DNA of 64,000 bases from Polyporus tsugae (GCA_024305745.1 JAHRBS010000004.1:3968001-4032000), one strand, 5' to 3'. Positions 26,806 through 37,869 are shown, counted from the stretch's first letter. Translations and numbers: made by a program. The notes: generated by a model not told the origin, from the sequence alone.

Positions 26806-29695
26806 ATGTCCGAACAAGACGAATATGATGCGCACTTCGTCCCCTTTACCTTGAACCACGACGACTTGGACGCAATACAGGCAGCCGAGGCTAGACAATT
26901 GTCTCACGACCACACCACAAAGCATACCTCCAACAGCGACTCTCACAGTGCTCCGCGACCACCCACACCACCATCGCCAGATGAATTCGACGCGTACGAC
27001 TTGTCAGAATTTTCCGCTGAAGATTTTGAGCAGATCGACAAGCTGGTCCACTCTATATGCGCGTCGCCGAGTCCTCAACTACACGAGGTCAACGACAGGC
27101 CCACGTTCTCTGGAACGCGAAGCCCTCTGGAAAGAGGCAGCCCCACAAGAGGAGATGGAGGCGTCAAGAACGGAGGTCCTAGCATTGAAATTGCCCTGGA
27201 GTCCAACAGGAACGCTGACCCCCCTCGTCGTCTGAAGGATTCGTGGATCAAGCGTACCAAGCGTAGCCCATACGAGCAATTTAGGCGTTGGAATCGGCTC
27301 CTGTCTGTGTCTGATATCGTAGGCCCTTCCTGGTGCGTTGCGTTGATTCGCAGAGCTCGCCCTGACTGAAATTCAAACGCCTTCCCATAGGTGTGAAGTC
27401 CAGTTCGACTATGGTTTGCGCCAGAAACGACACAAGAAGCTCGCGGACCGGCCTACGTCTTTTGTGACAGCGGAAGGAAAGACCATCACCGTCGCTCATC
27501 AGGTCGCTGCAGTCAATAACCGCACCGTCACCCGTGGAAGAGTAGGTGGCATCGCTCCAGTACACCAAGTATTACAATACTTACACTCCATATAGTCAGT
27601 GCACAAAGTTCTTGAGCGGGAGATCCAGCCAGAAGCAGTTCAAATTAAGATCACGACCAACGAAGAGCGATGGGCATTACGGTATCTTCTGCGGTCCTGG
27701 AAAGTTAATGTATGCGCTGACCCAAGATGTTTGATAGCCTGGTGAACATGCTTACCTCCCTACATACCATGATGGGACTCGGGCGATGTGTACGTGCCAT
27801 CTCGATAGGCAAAGCCATTACTCACTTACCTCTTCCAGCGAGAAATGCCAGTGTTCGGACTTATACACGATCAAATTGTCACTGGCGTCATCGTATGTCT
27901 GCCTCGTACAGCGTCTGGACTCATTCTAATTCCTGCTGTGTAGGATGAGATTGTTCGCCAGCCATTACCCATGTTATCGATATCAGAACATCCGCGACCG
28001 AGGAGAGCATCCACGAGCCCCAATAAGCGTCCTGCGCCGCATACCACGCCTTCCAGCCCCGCGGCACCCAGTTCGAAGAGGATCTGTCCGGAACTCTCGA
28101 CAGACCAACGTCAGATTACGCCGTTATTCTCTCCGACCAATCGCCAAGGCGGTACTGCTGAGACGGCTATCGACGTCGACTTTGAGGAGCCCGCGACACC
28201 AGTTCCATCACAGCGTGAACTTCCTGAGGCCGACGACTCCCTAGCGCCGCACGCCCTCCAATATAGTTTGCATCTATCAGACACGAAGACCCGCATACGC
28301 CCGACCCTCCCGCCGGAGGAAGACACGTTTTCAGCTCGCATTCAACTCATGTTATATCACCGCCTCCTGAGCAACCTTCTTTCGACCGCCCAGTCGGACA
28401 TTGTTTCGTCTCAGCCCCTCGATTTTGACTCATTTTGGCGAAAGGCGAAGGTGGATCCCACCCTCAGATTCTCAGATTCTTTCCTGCTTCAAACGGGCCT
28501 CCCCGACGCCCAGCAAACGACACAAGAGATCACGTCCACCGGGAGCGCCATCGACCTTTCCGGTATTCATTGTCTGAACGACCTTACCCGAGCCTGGCAC
28601 CACGCAGTCGAAGCCCTCAACGCTGCCCACGTGGACAACACACTTACCATTGTCTACCGCGCCCAACCCACGAAGGGAGGCGCGTCAGCAACGGGCAGCG
28701 GTAAGGGCAAGGGCAAGGACAAGGACAAGGGCATGGAGAACACCTCCGAGCCCACCGCGGCATCCACGCCTTCGTCGACACTCTCGCTCTCGGACCAGGA
28801 GGCGCGCGACCTCGCGGCGGCGGTCCAGGCGAGCATCAGTGACGTCCAGCCGGGCATGGGCGGCGACGATGACCTCGCGCGGGCGCTGTTCGAGAGCCTC
28901 CGGGATGCGATCCGCTCGGGGCAGGCCAGCGAGGGCGAGCTCGGCATCCTCACGCACCCGTTTGGGCCGCCCATCTCGGACGCGATGCGGACACTGGAAG
29001 GGGAAGGAAGATCAGGTGCAGGTGCGAGCGCGAGCGGGCACCCACCTGCCCTCCGACACGCGGTGGAGCACGGTCTGGTGGAGGACCCACAGCTGGTGTG
29101 GGCGCTGCAGCAGTCCCTGCTGGCGCGACTCGAGGAGACGCCTGCGCTCAAGGAGGCGGTTTCCGAGGCCGTGATGTCTTCCGGAGCTGATGCGTCGGCT
29201 GTCGATGAAGTGGACGACGCCCCTGAGGAGGACGGCGGCGAGTCTGGGGTGGCTGTCGGGAAGGTGCTGCCGCGCGCTGCGACGGCGGAGCCCGAGGGTG
29301 TCGCCAAGACTGCACCGTCCTCGCCTTCGCCCCCACACATGGACGAGGACGAGGACGAGGACGAAGTGATGATTACTGCGGCAGAGCTAGAGACTGAGGC
29401 CAAGATCCTCGGGACGAAGGAGTTCGATTTGGATGATGCGCTGCTCGATGATTACCTTGAGGGGGTGTTGGCGTGGTGGTACGGCAAGCGGCCGCCGCAG
29501 GGTGTCGACGTCGAGCTTACCCGGCGCTGCGTGTACGTGGTCTACCCATGTCAAAGGAACCGGGATACTGATATCGTTTGTGCCAGCACGTGCGAGTACA
29601 GGGACGGGTGCGAGTGGAGGGAGAACAAGGCGCAGGAGGCGCTGCAGAAGTATCAAGACCAAAGTTTGTCCGGTGCTGCAGCAGGCTGGTTGTGA
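26806..29695 (+). CDS. EXO5: Exonuclease V (EXO5/Dem1) with long insertion carrying UIM-like motifs
   Basis: RecB-like single-strand DNA exonuclease with an iron-sulfur cluster. The ATG at 26806 starts MSEQDEYDAHFVPF. Joined exons read LLSVSDIVGPSWCEVQFDYG (first cluster Cys), VHKVLEREI, EERWALRLVNMLTSL, REMPVFGLIHDQIVTGVI and DEIVRQ. The catalytic D-x-K-T-R follows in SDTKTR (about 28277-28294), then FSARIQLMLYHRLLSNLL. The last three cluster cysteines appear after an intron as RCVTCEYRDGCEW, ending at TGA 29695. Between the linker after DEIVR and the C-terminal LLDDYLEGVLAWWYG lie two disordered insertions. The second, of about 220 residues, holds three UIM-like helices (DLAAAVQASISD, DDLARALFESLRD, PQLVWALQQSLLA). 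The first holds a PIP-like QRQITPLF. EXO5 works in mitochondrial or nuclear DNA repair; the insertion is not part of the known core. Confidence 0.9.
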
Positions 29696-30942
29696 TATAG
29701 GGAGGGGGGGATCATCTGGACATTCTGCGTTTGGTTACATTATGGCTACGTCATTATCGCTATTTTCTGGAATGCAATGCTCATGCTCACTCTGTTCTGG
29801 CTGCCAAAGGTCGCAGGCACCAGCAGCACACCATGTTACCACTGGACTCAGTCGTCTCCGCTAGCGCAGTAATGGCCGATGGCGACCTATTGCTATTCAA
29901 CGGTGATATCATTTTCCCGTGTCCAACACATCAGAGTCGTCTCGGGACCACGTAGGCGCATTTGTCGGCGCACGTACATGTCACGAACACGATCGTTCTA
30001 CTTTGTCGGCAACACGGGAGATAGAAACGCTTCCAGACTCCGACTCCAGGGGTTGCATAGACTAAGACTTGCGGCTGAACGGCGACCATCCGAATGTGGT
30101 TGCATCGACGCTGGATGTCCCGCGCATCAAACCGCCGGCAACTTATGCGGAACCAAAAACACCATCAAAATCGGGTGCCCTTCAACGTAAACCTCACGCA
30201 GTCCTCGGCGACTTGGACGACTTGAACGGGCTTTACGCGCGGAGTTCAAGGAAGGAACGTGGTTTCACCCATTTCGACACCTTCACGGCATTGACGCCGT
30301 AACACAATAGGACTTAGGGACAATGACACCCCGGTGACAGCCTGGGTCCCCGACGTGCGACGACACGCCAGGCTCGACCCCATCTCCCATCTCTTCAAAT
30401 GGAGATACCCCTTACAAAATATGCGCGCACGTTAGGCCGGCGAACATTGCATCACCAAGCTGTGAGCCCATCATCAGCTCCCATCCCTGGCGATATTCTG
30501 ACACACATACCCTTGGAAGTTGGCGTCGAGCTTCGTCCAGCCCGAGTCTGCCCACTGGTTTTCGAACGTGATGTAGTGTGGCATTTCAGATACAACAAGC
30601 AGCGACATCGCGCGCCGGACGACACATGCAGCGCCCAGGCACCGACCTTGTCTCATCACACAATAACACCGACTCGACACCTTCCAAGGGCTCAGCACTC
30701 AGCCCGCGGCCGATCCGGGAGGCGTATAAATGCTGCGTTCTCCCGACCGAATGCTCTTTTCTCAAGCAGTCTCGCAGCGCGGTCAGCTCCCGAGGACGTC
30801 GAACGTCTAGCATCTCACCGGCCTCGTCTCAAGTTGCTGTACTACAACTACTATCCCCCTCGCTCCTTCTCCTCGTCACCGCTGTGCGGCAAGTCTTCTC
30901 AGCTCAGTCTACCCATCACTCCTTTGCGCCCAGGAAACAGAT
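29696..30942. other. Intergenic with a possible small coding segment
   Basis: About 1.25 kb between EXO5 and the barwin-like gene. The only coding-like piece is a plus-strand frame around 30070-30302 (GDHPNVVASTLDVPRIKPP, later AVLGDLDDLNGLYAR) ending in TAA at 30302. It could be the last exon of an unrecognised small gene, but no start or upstream exon could be fixed. The right part is the promoter of the secreted protein gene, with a TATA box at 30725. Confidence 0.35.
30725..30730 (+). promoter_or_regulatory. Putative TATA box of the barwin-like gene
   Basis: TATAAA, 213 bases upstream of the ATG at 30943, on the coding strand. The spacing would leave a 5' UTR of about 180 bases. It stands in a C-rich region, so the motif is conspicuous, but use is inferred. 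Confidence 0.45.
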
Positions 30943-31564
30943 ATGGCACCGTTCACGTCCTTGACTCTTGTCCTTGCCCTGGTCAGTTCCGCTCTGACTG
31001 CACCCACTCCCGCGTCTCCGGAGATGCTTGAGAAGCGTGTAACACACTCGGGACGGGTACGTTGCGGTATCTTCTTTTCGCACTTGTTTCCAAGTTGTTC
31101 ACCGTGTTGAAACACGCAGGGCACATTCTTCGAGGTCGGCCTCGGGGCGTGCGGGAAGGTCAACAAGGACAGCGACCACATCGTCGCCATCTCCTCCTCC
31201 ATCTTCGGCTCGGGCGGAAACTGTGATCAGGTATGTCATACTCGAGGCTTCTGCGTGCTCGAGGTCCCGCGCACCTCCAGTTATGTAGCCGCTCTAACCC
31301 CGTTTGCGTTGACTTAGTTTATGGAGATCAAAAACACCAAGAACGGGAAGACCGCGTTCGGACTCGTCCGCGATTCCTGCCCGGGCTGCGGATCTGACGA
31401 CATCGGTGCGTTCTCCCCCCTGAGTTCAATCCACGCTGGCTGTATATCGACACTCTGCACCCGTAGACATGAGTCCATCGCTGTTCCAGTCACTTGGCGC
31501 CACTCTGGACCAGGGCGTCGTGCAAGTCTCGTGGCACTTCATGAAGAAGGGGTTCAAACCCTAA
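30943..31564 (+). CDS. Secreted RlpA/barwin-like double-psi beta-barrel protein
   Basis: Four exons: 30943-31056, 31120-31230, 31318-31405 and 31467-31564. The N-terminus MAPFTSLTLVLALVSSALTA is a clear signal peptide, followed by a short pro-segment ending EKR, a likely Kex2 site. The mature part reads GTFFEVGLGACGKVN, IVAISSSIFGSGGNCDQF, then GLVRDSCPGCGSDDIDMS, SLFQSLGATLDQGVVQVSW and HFMKKGFKP to TAA. The Gly-Ala-Cys-Gly start, the paired cysteines and the D-M-S-x-x-L-F-x-x-L end are typical of small fungal expansin-like or papain-inhibitor-like DPBB proteins. About 135 residues. These proteins are secreted; some bind polysaccharides or inhibit proteases, without known catalytic activity. 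A second, partial copy lies at 35.65 kb. Confidence 0.88.
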
Positions 31565-31887
31565 ACTGCCGAACGACTGCGATTGCGAATGTTTTATGCT
31601 GGCACCATGACTTGAAAGAGGGTAAATTTGTTGTATGATGTACTTGTATGACTTGTTGATACGTACGCGCCCGGTGGATGCTACACGTTCACAACCATGG
31701 TCTGGATGACAACCAAGGATGCAGCCCGTCGCCATACGCAATTGAAGCCTTTAATGCCCTCGGAAGAGCAAAGTTATGATGTGTGGGTACGGGTGTCTAA
31801 ACTGTGCAGGTGGAAGCACGGATATTGGTACATTCGTCCTAATAGTGCCAGCAGTGTGCTACAGAGCATATGATACAACGTACAAAA

Positions 31888-34003
31888 TCAAGAAGAATCC
31901 GTCTGCCGTTTCCTAAACAAGACCTGGCCAGACATAGAGGGCACAATGTTCGTAGAGTAGTACATGTTCGGGGGTCGCTTGCCGTCACCGCCGAGCTTGA
32001 TATCATAGTTGAGGAGAATGTACGAGGCAAGCGCCTTCAGCTCGTTCGCCGCGAAGAATCGTCCCGGGCTGCACAACAGTCAGAAAGCTTTCTCTCGGAG
32101 TGGAAACACAATGGGGAAGACAGAGGAGGCAAAAATTGGGACGTACCACGCATGCTTCCCGTGGCCAAAGGAGACGTAGTCGACGGAGGTGTTGACAAAC
32201 TGGTGCTTCAAGCCTTCGCCCTCGCCCTCGCGCATCTTCGCGAAGCGGAAGGGTTCGAGTACGTCTGCGTTGGCGTACAGCGACTCGTCGTGGTGCGTGG
32301 GGTGTGCGGCCGCGGCGAGGAGTGTGCCCTTCGGGATGAAGGTCCCGTCGCCGAGAGTGACGTCCTTCAATGCCTTGCGCGTGATCGTCGCTGAAGGGGA
32401 GAGACAGCATCCGCTTAGGAACGGTAGTCGGGACGTGGGGATACTACGAACTCATCACGATCCCATGGAAGCGAGAAGACTCTCTGAATACGCTGTCGAG
32501 CTTCCACATCTTAGCCATGGCCGACTTGCTCCAACCGTCCGTAGCGATGACAGATTCGATCTCCTCCCGGATGGGTTGAATCCACTCGGGCATCGCGGCC
32601 AGATCATACAGGACGTGTGTGAGGCTCTATCCGGCCAGGGTCCAAAGGTCAGTACAGTTTCAAACAATACAAGGAGCGGCCGACGTACAGTGGAAGAGGT
32701 GTGGATGGCCGCGAAGTTGACGAGCATTATCCGCTCGACAATGGAGAGATCTGAATGGTTCCTGGGAACCGCTTCGTCAATGAGCCACTGGAGCATGTCG
32801 TTCTGAGCGCAGTCTGAGTAACCGAAATAGCGAAAGTAGTGACAGCAAGACACACAGGCTTGTCGGACCAGTCTTCGCCAAACTCTTCCATGTTAGCTTT
32901 TCTCTCGCTGATCACCGTTCGCATGTGCGACATCGCCTGTCTGATAGTCCGCTTCGTCGTGCTCAGCAGACGACCTATATATCTGTTAGGACAGCGTGAG
33001 GTACGCTCTGTCCTGTGAGACAGATGAAGCTTACTTCGTCAAGGAGTACGGAATAAGGGTCATGATCACCTGGTCCTTGACAACATCCATGGTGAAGCAG
33101 ATAGCCAAATCCAAATATTCCTCGTTGCGACCTGCCGATCCATGTTTTAGCTACTAGTTGGCGCTCAAAGTTGGATACAAGGACGTACAAAGTGGGAACC
33201 CAACGAAAACGCGGTTGCTGGCACGAGCGACGATTTTTTGCATTGATGTCATAACATTCACAGTGGTCCATTCTACTGGAAATCAGACGCACGCCAAATA
33301 AGGATCGGTGTGGGGAGTCGCTCACCGTCGTCCTTGGTGGGGATGTGTTCCGGCACCGCAAGCTTGAGCTCTTCGATCACGTCGGGAAGGATAACCGGAA
33401 GTGCCCGCGACAACTTCTCCCTGATAATGTCGAGGTGATATGGGGATTCGGATACTTCAGGTTCAATGAGGTACTTCAACGGCATCATCTACGGGAGACA
33501 GGTTGGTTAGTGGTACACGACTAGGACGACCGTGCTTCGTACCTCTTCAGTGCCCTCCGTAAAAGATAACTCGTCGTCCGGCCGCCTCCTGAGCTCGTCA
33601 ACCATCTTGGGCCCAGAAACTACGACCATCCAGTGTTGAAGCAACGCAACCTTGAAGACAGAACCGTGGTACTGCCCACGAAATAACTGTTCGAATGGTC
33701 CGGGAATAAGGGCATATATGGTAAACACACCTTCTGATAACCCTCCTGAAGCAGTTCCTTCCCATTGCGCATGAAGTTGAGCGCGGTCAGGATCGAGAGT
33801 CCTGGGGCTGACGGTCCACCGACGGTAGGAATGGATCTCAACTGCCCAAGTGATCAGTGTCCCGTTGCAGCAACAGCGGGCATCCAAATCGCGATATCTC
33901 TTGAAACACCACCTACAGGATGAGTCTTCCATCTGACAATGTAGACGGTAGCTAAGATCGCCAACCCGGCAACAACGAGTGCTTGAGGATTCTCCAGCAG
34001 CAT
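31888..34003 (-). CDS. Cytochrome P450 monooxygenase B (paralogue of P450-A)
   Basis: Same architecture as the P450 at 23.7 kb. The ATG at 34003 starts MLLENPQALVVAGLAILAT then VYIVRWKTHP, the ER anchor. Exons follow in the same order: SIPTVGGPSAPGLSILTALN, FKVALLQHWMVVVSGPKMV, IEPEVSESPYHLDIIREKL, RASNRVFVGFPLCRNEEYL, SERKANMEEFGEDWSDKP, I-helix NFAAIHTSST, ExxR in FRESSRFHGI, substrate-site GDGTFIPKGTLLAAA, and heme loop FGHGKHACPGRFFA split by an intron at the same place as in P450-A. It ends VLFRKRQTDSS at 31888. All key motifs are present, so both copies look functional. Its 3' end lies about 320 bases from the stop of the convergently transcribed barwin-like gene. Substrate unknown. Confidence 0.9.
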
Positions 34004-35600
34004 CACTGGTGTCGAGGGGGCGAATAATGTGAGGAGAGGGAGGGAAGAATCGGAAGCTGACAACGGAAAATACTTATAATACATGGACCACAGTTACAAC
34101 CGGGACCCGAGATGTCATCAATATTGGTCCGGAGACTAATATTAATAGTGATAGTGAAACCCACGTCCCAACGTAATATGGAAATTCGGTGCTGCAAGGG
34201 CCCTGAGCTTGTGAGTACAGTACTACGAATGCTCGAAGGTCCTAGATGGAAGAATCTAGCTTGACATGAGAAGGAAATCAACGGTGGCTGGCAGTGTTGA
34301 AGCTCCGACCACAACTTGTCTTGAAATTGTCTTGCCGACGTTTCAAGGAGGCGGTCCATAGGAGGGCCGACGACGGGCAAAAGCGAATCTCTCCCCAAGT
34401 TTGCTCTACCCATGCCAGTGCGCACCCTTCCGGTCCTTACTCAGTGGTCTTGATCTATCTCGTTCGTATCGTACAGCGACGATCCCTAGCGTACAGTACT
34501 CAGAACATAATCAGACAGAATCTCCGATGTCTCTGCTGGCCGCTCTCGTGTCGCGTGTCGCTCTCCTTATCCGAATTTGCCCACGCGACAGAGGCTAACG
34601 ACCGCGTGGGTTCAAGTTCCCCCTTAAAATGCCAGGATACGCTTACAATTGGCTTACTAGTTCAACCCTGATACATCTTCTTGGCCCATATGCATGGAGG
34701 TTGAGATACTTGCCTGAGTGAGCTTGAGGGTCGAAGGAGGGGCCGCTGTCAAGTGCTCCTCCAGATCTCCTTCTATGTCTATGCACACCGAGTGTGTTCA
34801 ATTTCGGAACCGAGACTCGTCATAAAGTACTCGAGGGACATCGAGCTACTCGGCGACATTACGACTCAGCATCTCCCAGGAGGCGATTTTAGGGGGCGAC
34901 TACCTACTAAATGCTTACTCAGTGTCGACCTCCAAACCTCGCGGTCATGCCACAGCCCACGACGGCAGGTAAGTACGCCCCATTCCGCTTCTTCACAGCG
35001 TAGCGTAACTCAGAGCCTCAATTTCATCCGCACATGTTGTCATCGCCTCAAAATACTCGCATATCGCCCAACAGCAAAGCATGCAAACCAGCACGCCCTA
35101 AAGGCACGTAACTGATGCGTAGAATGTGCGCATTGCTCTGCGTATCCCTGGCGTGTCCTCACGCCATTCGCAACCCATCGCCTCCGGACCGCCTTTGCCA
35201 CTTTAGTGCGTTCCTCACGGATACTTAGGTTCGACCATCACATACTCACACTAGAGTTCATCCGCGAATGCGCATCAATTTCAATTAAGGAGGTCGCTCC
35301 ATGGCCATGGAACGCATATTATATAAGTACATGGGTGAGCTCATCATTGGGGCTGTAAATACGCGTGGAGCTCCTCGCCTCTCCGCGGTCCTCGTATGGT
35401 TTGTCGTGTCCGCATCACTTGAGGAAACCCACCTTCGTTCACACCCAGAATGATGGTGGCCATGTTCCCGCTGGCTGCCAGCGATAACTTGCCCCCTGTC
35501 TGTGGTACGCGGGTAGTAGAAGGGTCCGAAGTCCATGTGCCGTTCAAATTTTGACCTCGTCACCAGCGTCACAGCAGGATTTGTTGAGCAAATGCCACAT
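34004..35600. other. Intergenic between P450-B and the barwin-like remnant
   Basis: About 1.6 kb with no gene that I can support. It includes the promoter of P450-B (A/T-rich near 34070-34160). Small ORFs at 34294-34671 and 34753-35115 show no motif. A minus-strand frame at 35344-35547 (TGGKLSLAASGNMATIILGV) looks protein-like but has no recognisable partner exons. Confidence 0.4.
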
Positions 35601-35652
35601 CTGCTGCAACCGATCGCGATGCGACAAGGTCTAGTGTACTAACGTTAACATA

Positions 35653-35986
35653 GCTCTCCGAACTGGGACCACTGTCTGAAACCAACTCTGAAGGAATCCC
35701 ACCAACAAGCTGTGGTCGCTCGCGTTCGCGAGTTCTGCCCAAGGTGCAGCGCCAACGACATCGGTGGGCTTCCTGAGGTTCCCGTTTTCTCGGTCCACGC
35801 TCGCAGGGTACCAACGGACTTTCTACCTCAGATATGAGCCCTGGGCTGTTCAAGTCTCTTGGCGCGTCGTTGGGAGAGGGTATTCCTGTAACGTGGCACT
35901 TCCGTAGAGAGTTGAAGTGGAACTCGGCCCGTGGAACGGGGCTGTGGCTGCCTGCAGCGTCTCCCGCAGTGGTAAGAAGGGTATAG
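35653..35986 (+). pseudogene. Partial second copy of the barwin-like gene (last two exons)
   Basis: Two open segments match exons 3 and 4 of the gene at 30.9 kb. Segment one (about 35653-35763), after a textbook branch site TACTAAC and CATAG acceptor, reads NWDHCLKPTLKESHQQAVV then ARVREFCPRCSANDI. Segment two (35832-35986) reads DMSPGLFKSLGASLGEGIPV then TWHF and a longer, unrelated tail to TAG. The intron between them sits at the same place and phase (GACATCG|GT ... CAG|AT) as in the intact copy. I could not find the signal peptide exon or the GACG exon upstream, so I call it a 5'-truncated pseudogene. A diverged but functional gene with an undetected first half remains possible. Confidence 0.55.
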
Positions 35987-36357
35987 TAGTGTCAGGCACC
36001 TGTATGACCTCATAGTAATACTACATGTTCACGAAGCACGGACGGTGTGTAGGGTGTGTCGCTTGCGCCGACATACCAGTGAAGCGAGTCTCTTAAATCT
36101 TTGCAAGCGTTCGGGAAACTGATGCAGAATAAGAGTACGATCGTGATCGGTAATCGACATGGCTGCCCAACGACCGATCGGGGATCTGCTGTGCATCCGC
36201 AAACTTCAAAGTCACTGGCACTCTTTCCCGCACTGCAGCTGTACTAACTTGTATCCCTGGCACCTGCACTAGACATTAGACACTCTCCCACCACACACGT
36301 GCAGCACCCCTCGGACTTGCCACCACCCGAGCATCGGCTGCCTCCTCTTGACTAGCG
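35987..36357. other. Intergenic, promoter of the Ctr-like gene
   Basis: About 370 bases without an ORF of note, between the barwin-like remnant and the Ctr-like start codon. Confidence 0.5.
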
Positions 36358-37321
36358 ATGATCATGGACGGCGGCTGGGAAGACCACCTTCACTGGGGCT
36401 ATCTTGGCGAGCATGTCTTGGTCGCCGGCCTCCACCTCGATTCCAGCTGGTCGTTCTTCCTCGCCTCGCTCCTCACCATCTTTATATGCGCTTCCGAGAG
36501 GTCAGCGATCCCGCCATAGTTCCACCCAACCTTCCAGTCCCTGACGCCAGGTCGCTCAGAACCTTGACGTATGTCATTTCGAAGAAGTGGCATCCGTGGT
36601 CGAGCCGCCGCCGCTCTCGCATAGGTTTGGCGATGTGGCGGACCGCTCTCTACTGGGTGGTCACGTTTGAGAGACTGTGCGTATGAAAAACCCGTGGATA
36701 CGCTTGTGCGTCGCTGAATCACGGGCATGCCGCCAGGCTGTACATGCTTATTGGCATGACGTTCAGTTTCGGGTGAGTGGAATCATGCTTTGTTCGCCAA
36801 CAGTGCTCGTGATGCTGAGCACCCCGCAGGTTGATTCTCGTCGCCGTGAGTACCCCCGCTACAGTGTCATGTGTGGCCGCGAGCCGACCCTCTCTACACA
36901 GGTCTCCACCCTCGCCGCGGGACAGTTTGTGATCGAGTTCCTCGACCTAGGCGAACGGCCACGCTCCGAGTACGTCCCTCCCATACCCATCTACCCACCC
37001 TCGAACCTCCACCCCTAATCTCCGCCCAGTAACGAGAGCGGCAACGTGAAGGAGCCCCTCCTCAGCTCATCCGAGGAGACCTACGCCCTGGAGGCCTCCT
37101 ACCCGCCGTCGCGCGGGAACCGGCCGCGCTCGCGCACGAAGCCCGAGGGCATATTCATTCACCCCAACAACTCCAACATCGCCCGCGCCGATGCCGCAGC
37201 TGTCCAGCTCGGGCTCGTGAGCGACACGGACCTCGTCAAGGGAAACGTATACGCCGACAGCGAGTCGTGGGAGCATGGCCGCGGGAGAGACGGCGCGCGG
37301 GAGAACCTGCTGGGCCGGTGA
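36358..37321 (+). CDS. Ctr-family copper transporter-like membrane protein
   Basis: Small membrane protein with three predicted transmembrane segments. The ATG at 36358 gives MIMDGGWEDHLHWGYLGEHV, then TM1 SSWSFFLASLLTIFICASER. After an intron (GTCAGC to GCTCAG) comes TLTYVISKKWHPW, a basic cytosolic loop SSRRRSRIG and WRTALYWVVTFERLLYML. TM2 holds M-L-I-G-M (the Ctr MxxxM pair) in YMLIGMTFSFGLILVAVS, then TLAAGQFVIEFLDLG as TM3. The tail is soluble and ends GARENLLGR at TGA 37321. Five short introns; all junctions keep frame. Length and topology fit Ctr/SLC31 proteins. The N-terminus is His-containing but lacks the usual methionine clusters, and the TM3 GxxxG is not obvious, so copper transport is likely but not assured. 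Confidence 0.72.
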
Positions 37322-37869
37322 GAGACTTGTTGGTATAGGAGCCGTACCTCTGGGGAGCGGGGACAACTTGAAGATACCCCTGTTTTGGGGTGAGCAGGTC
37401 TCGCCGTTGCCTGGCGGCATCGTTGCTGTTCGATCGAAAAGACAGAATGTTTGACGTAGCATGTTCAACGCGTGCTCGCTGTTTCTTGGGTTCCGTAACT
37501 TATCCACTGCATTGCGCTTTCTACACTCGCATCCATATATTATATATACCACGCATTGAACGACCCGTTCGATATTAAAATATTTAGACACGTCCAATCC
37601 AGAACCAAAGCGTGTAGGGCGAAGACAGCGGAGAGTAAGCGAATGAAGACCGGGACGACATGTCATGTCATATACACTGCAAGATGCATGGTGCTCCGTG
37701 ATAATATCGATGTGATGAGTACGCCAACTGTTTGTATGTAGTTCAGAGGTCTCTAGCCAACGAATGCTATCGACAAGAATTCCATTAGTCCACTACCCAC
37801 GACCATATCCATAAATTCACTGTCCTCAGCACTCAAGCACCCCACGTACTCAACTCCCCCAACGCTCGC
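37322..37869. other. Intergenic between converging Ctr-like and kinase genes
   Basis: About 550 bases forming the facing 3' flanks of the two genes, with some A/T-rich sequence near 37540-37590. No gene or repeat seen. Confidence 0.5.

Noticed and set aside
28654..29403. 249-codon minus-strand ORF
   Set aside because: Shadow of the low-complexity EXO5 insertion; Ser/Ala-rich with no motif.
29530..29590. Suspected extra segment before the EXO5 cysteine cluster
   Set aside because: The frame is open by chance through an intron (GTACGT donor, GCCAG acceptor); splicing gives the expected C-x-x-C spacing.
34560..34630. tRNA-like GGGTTCAAGTTCCCCC
   Set aside because: The conserved C61 is missing and no acceptor stem can be formed.
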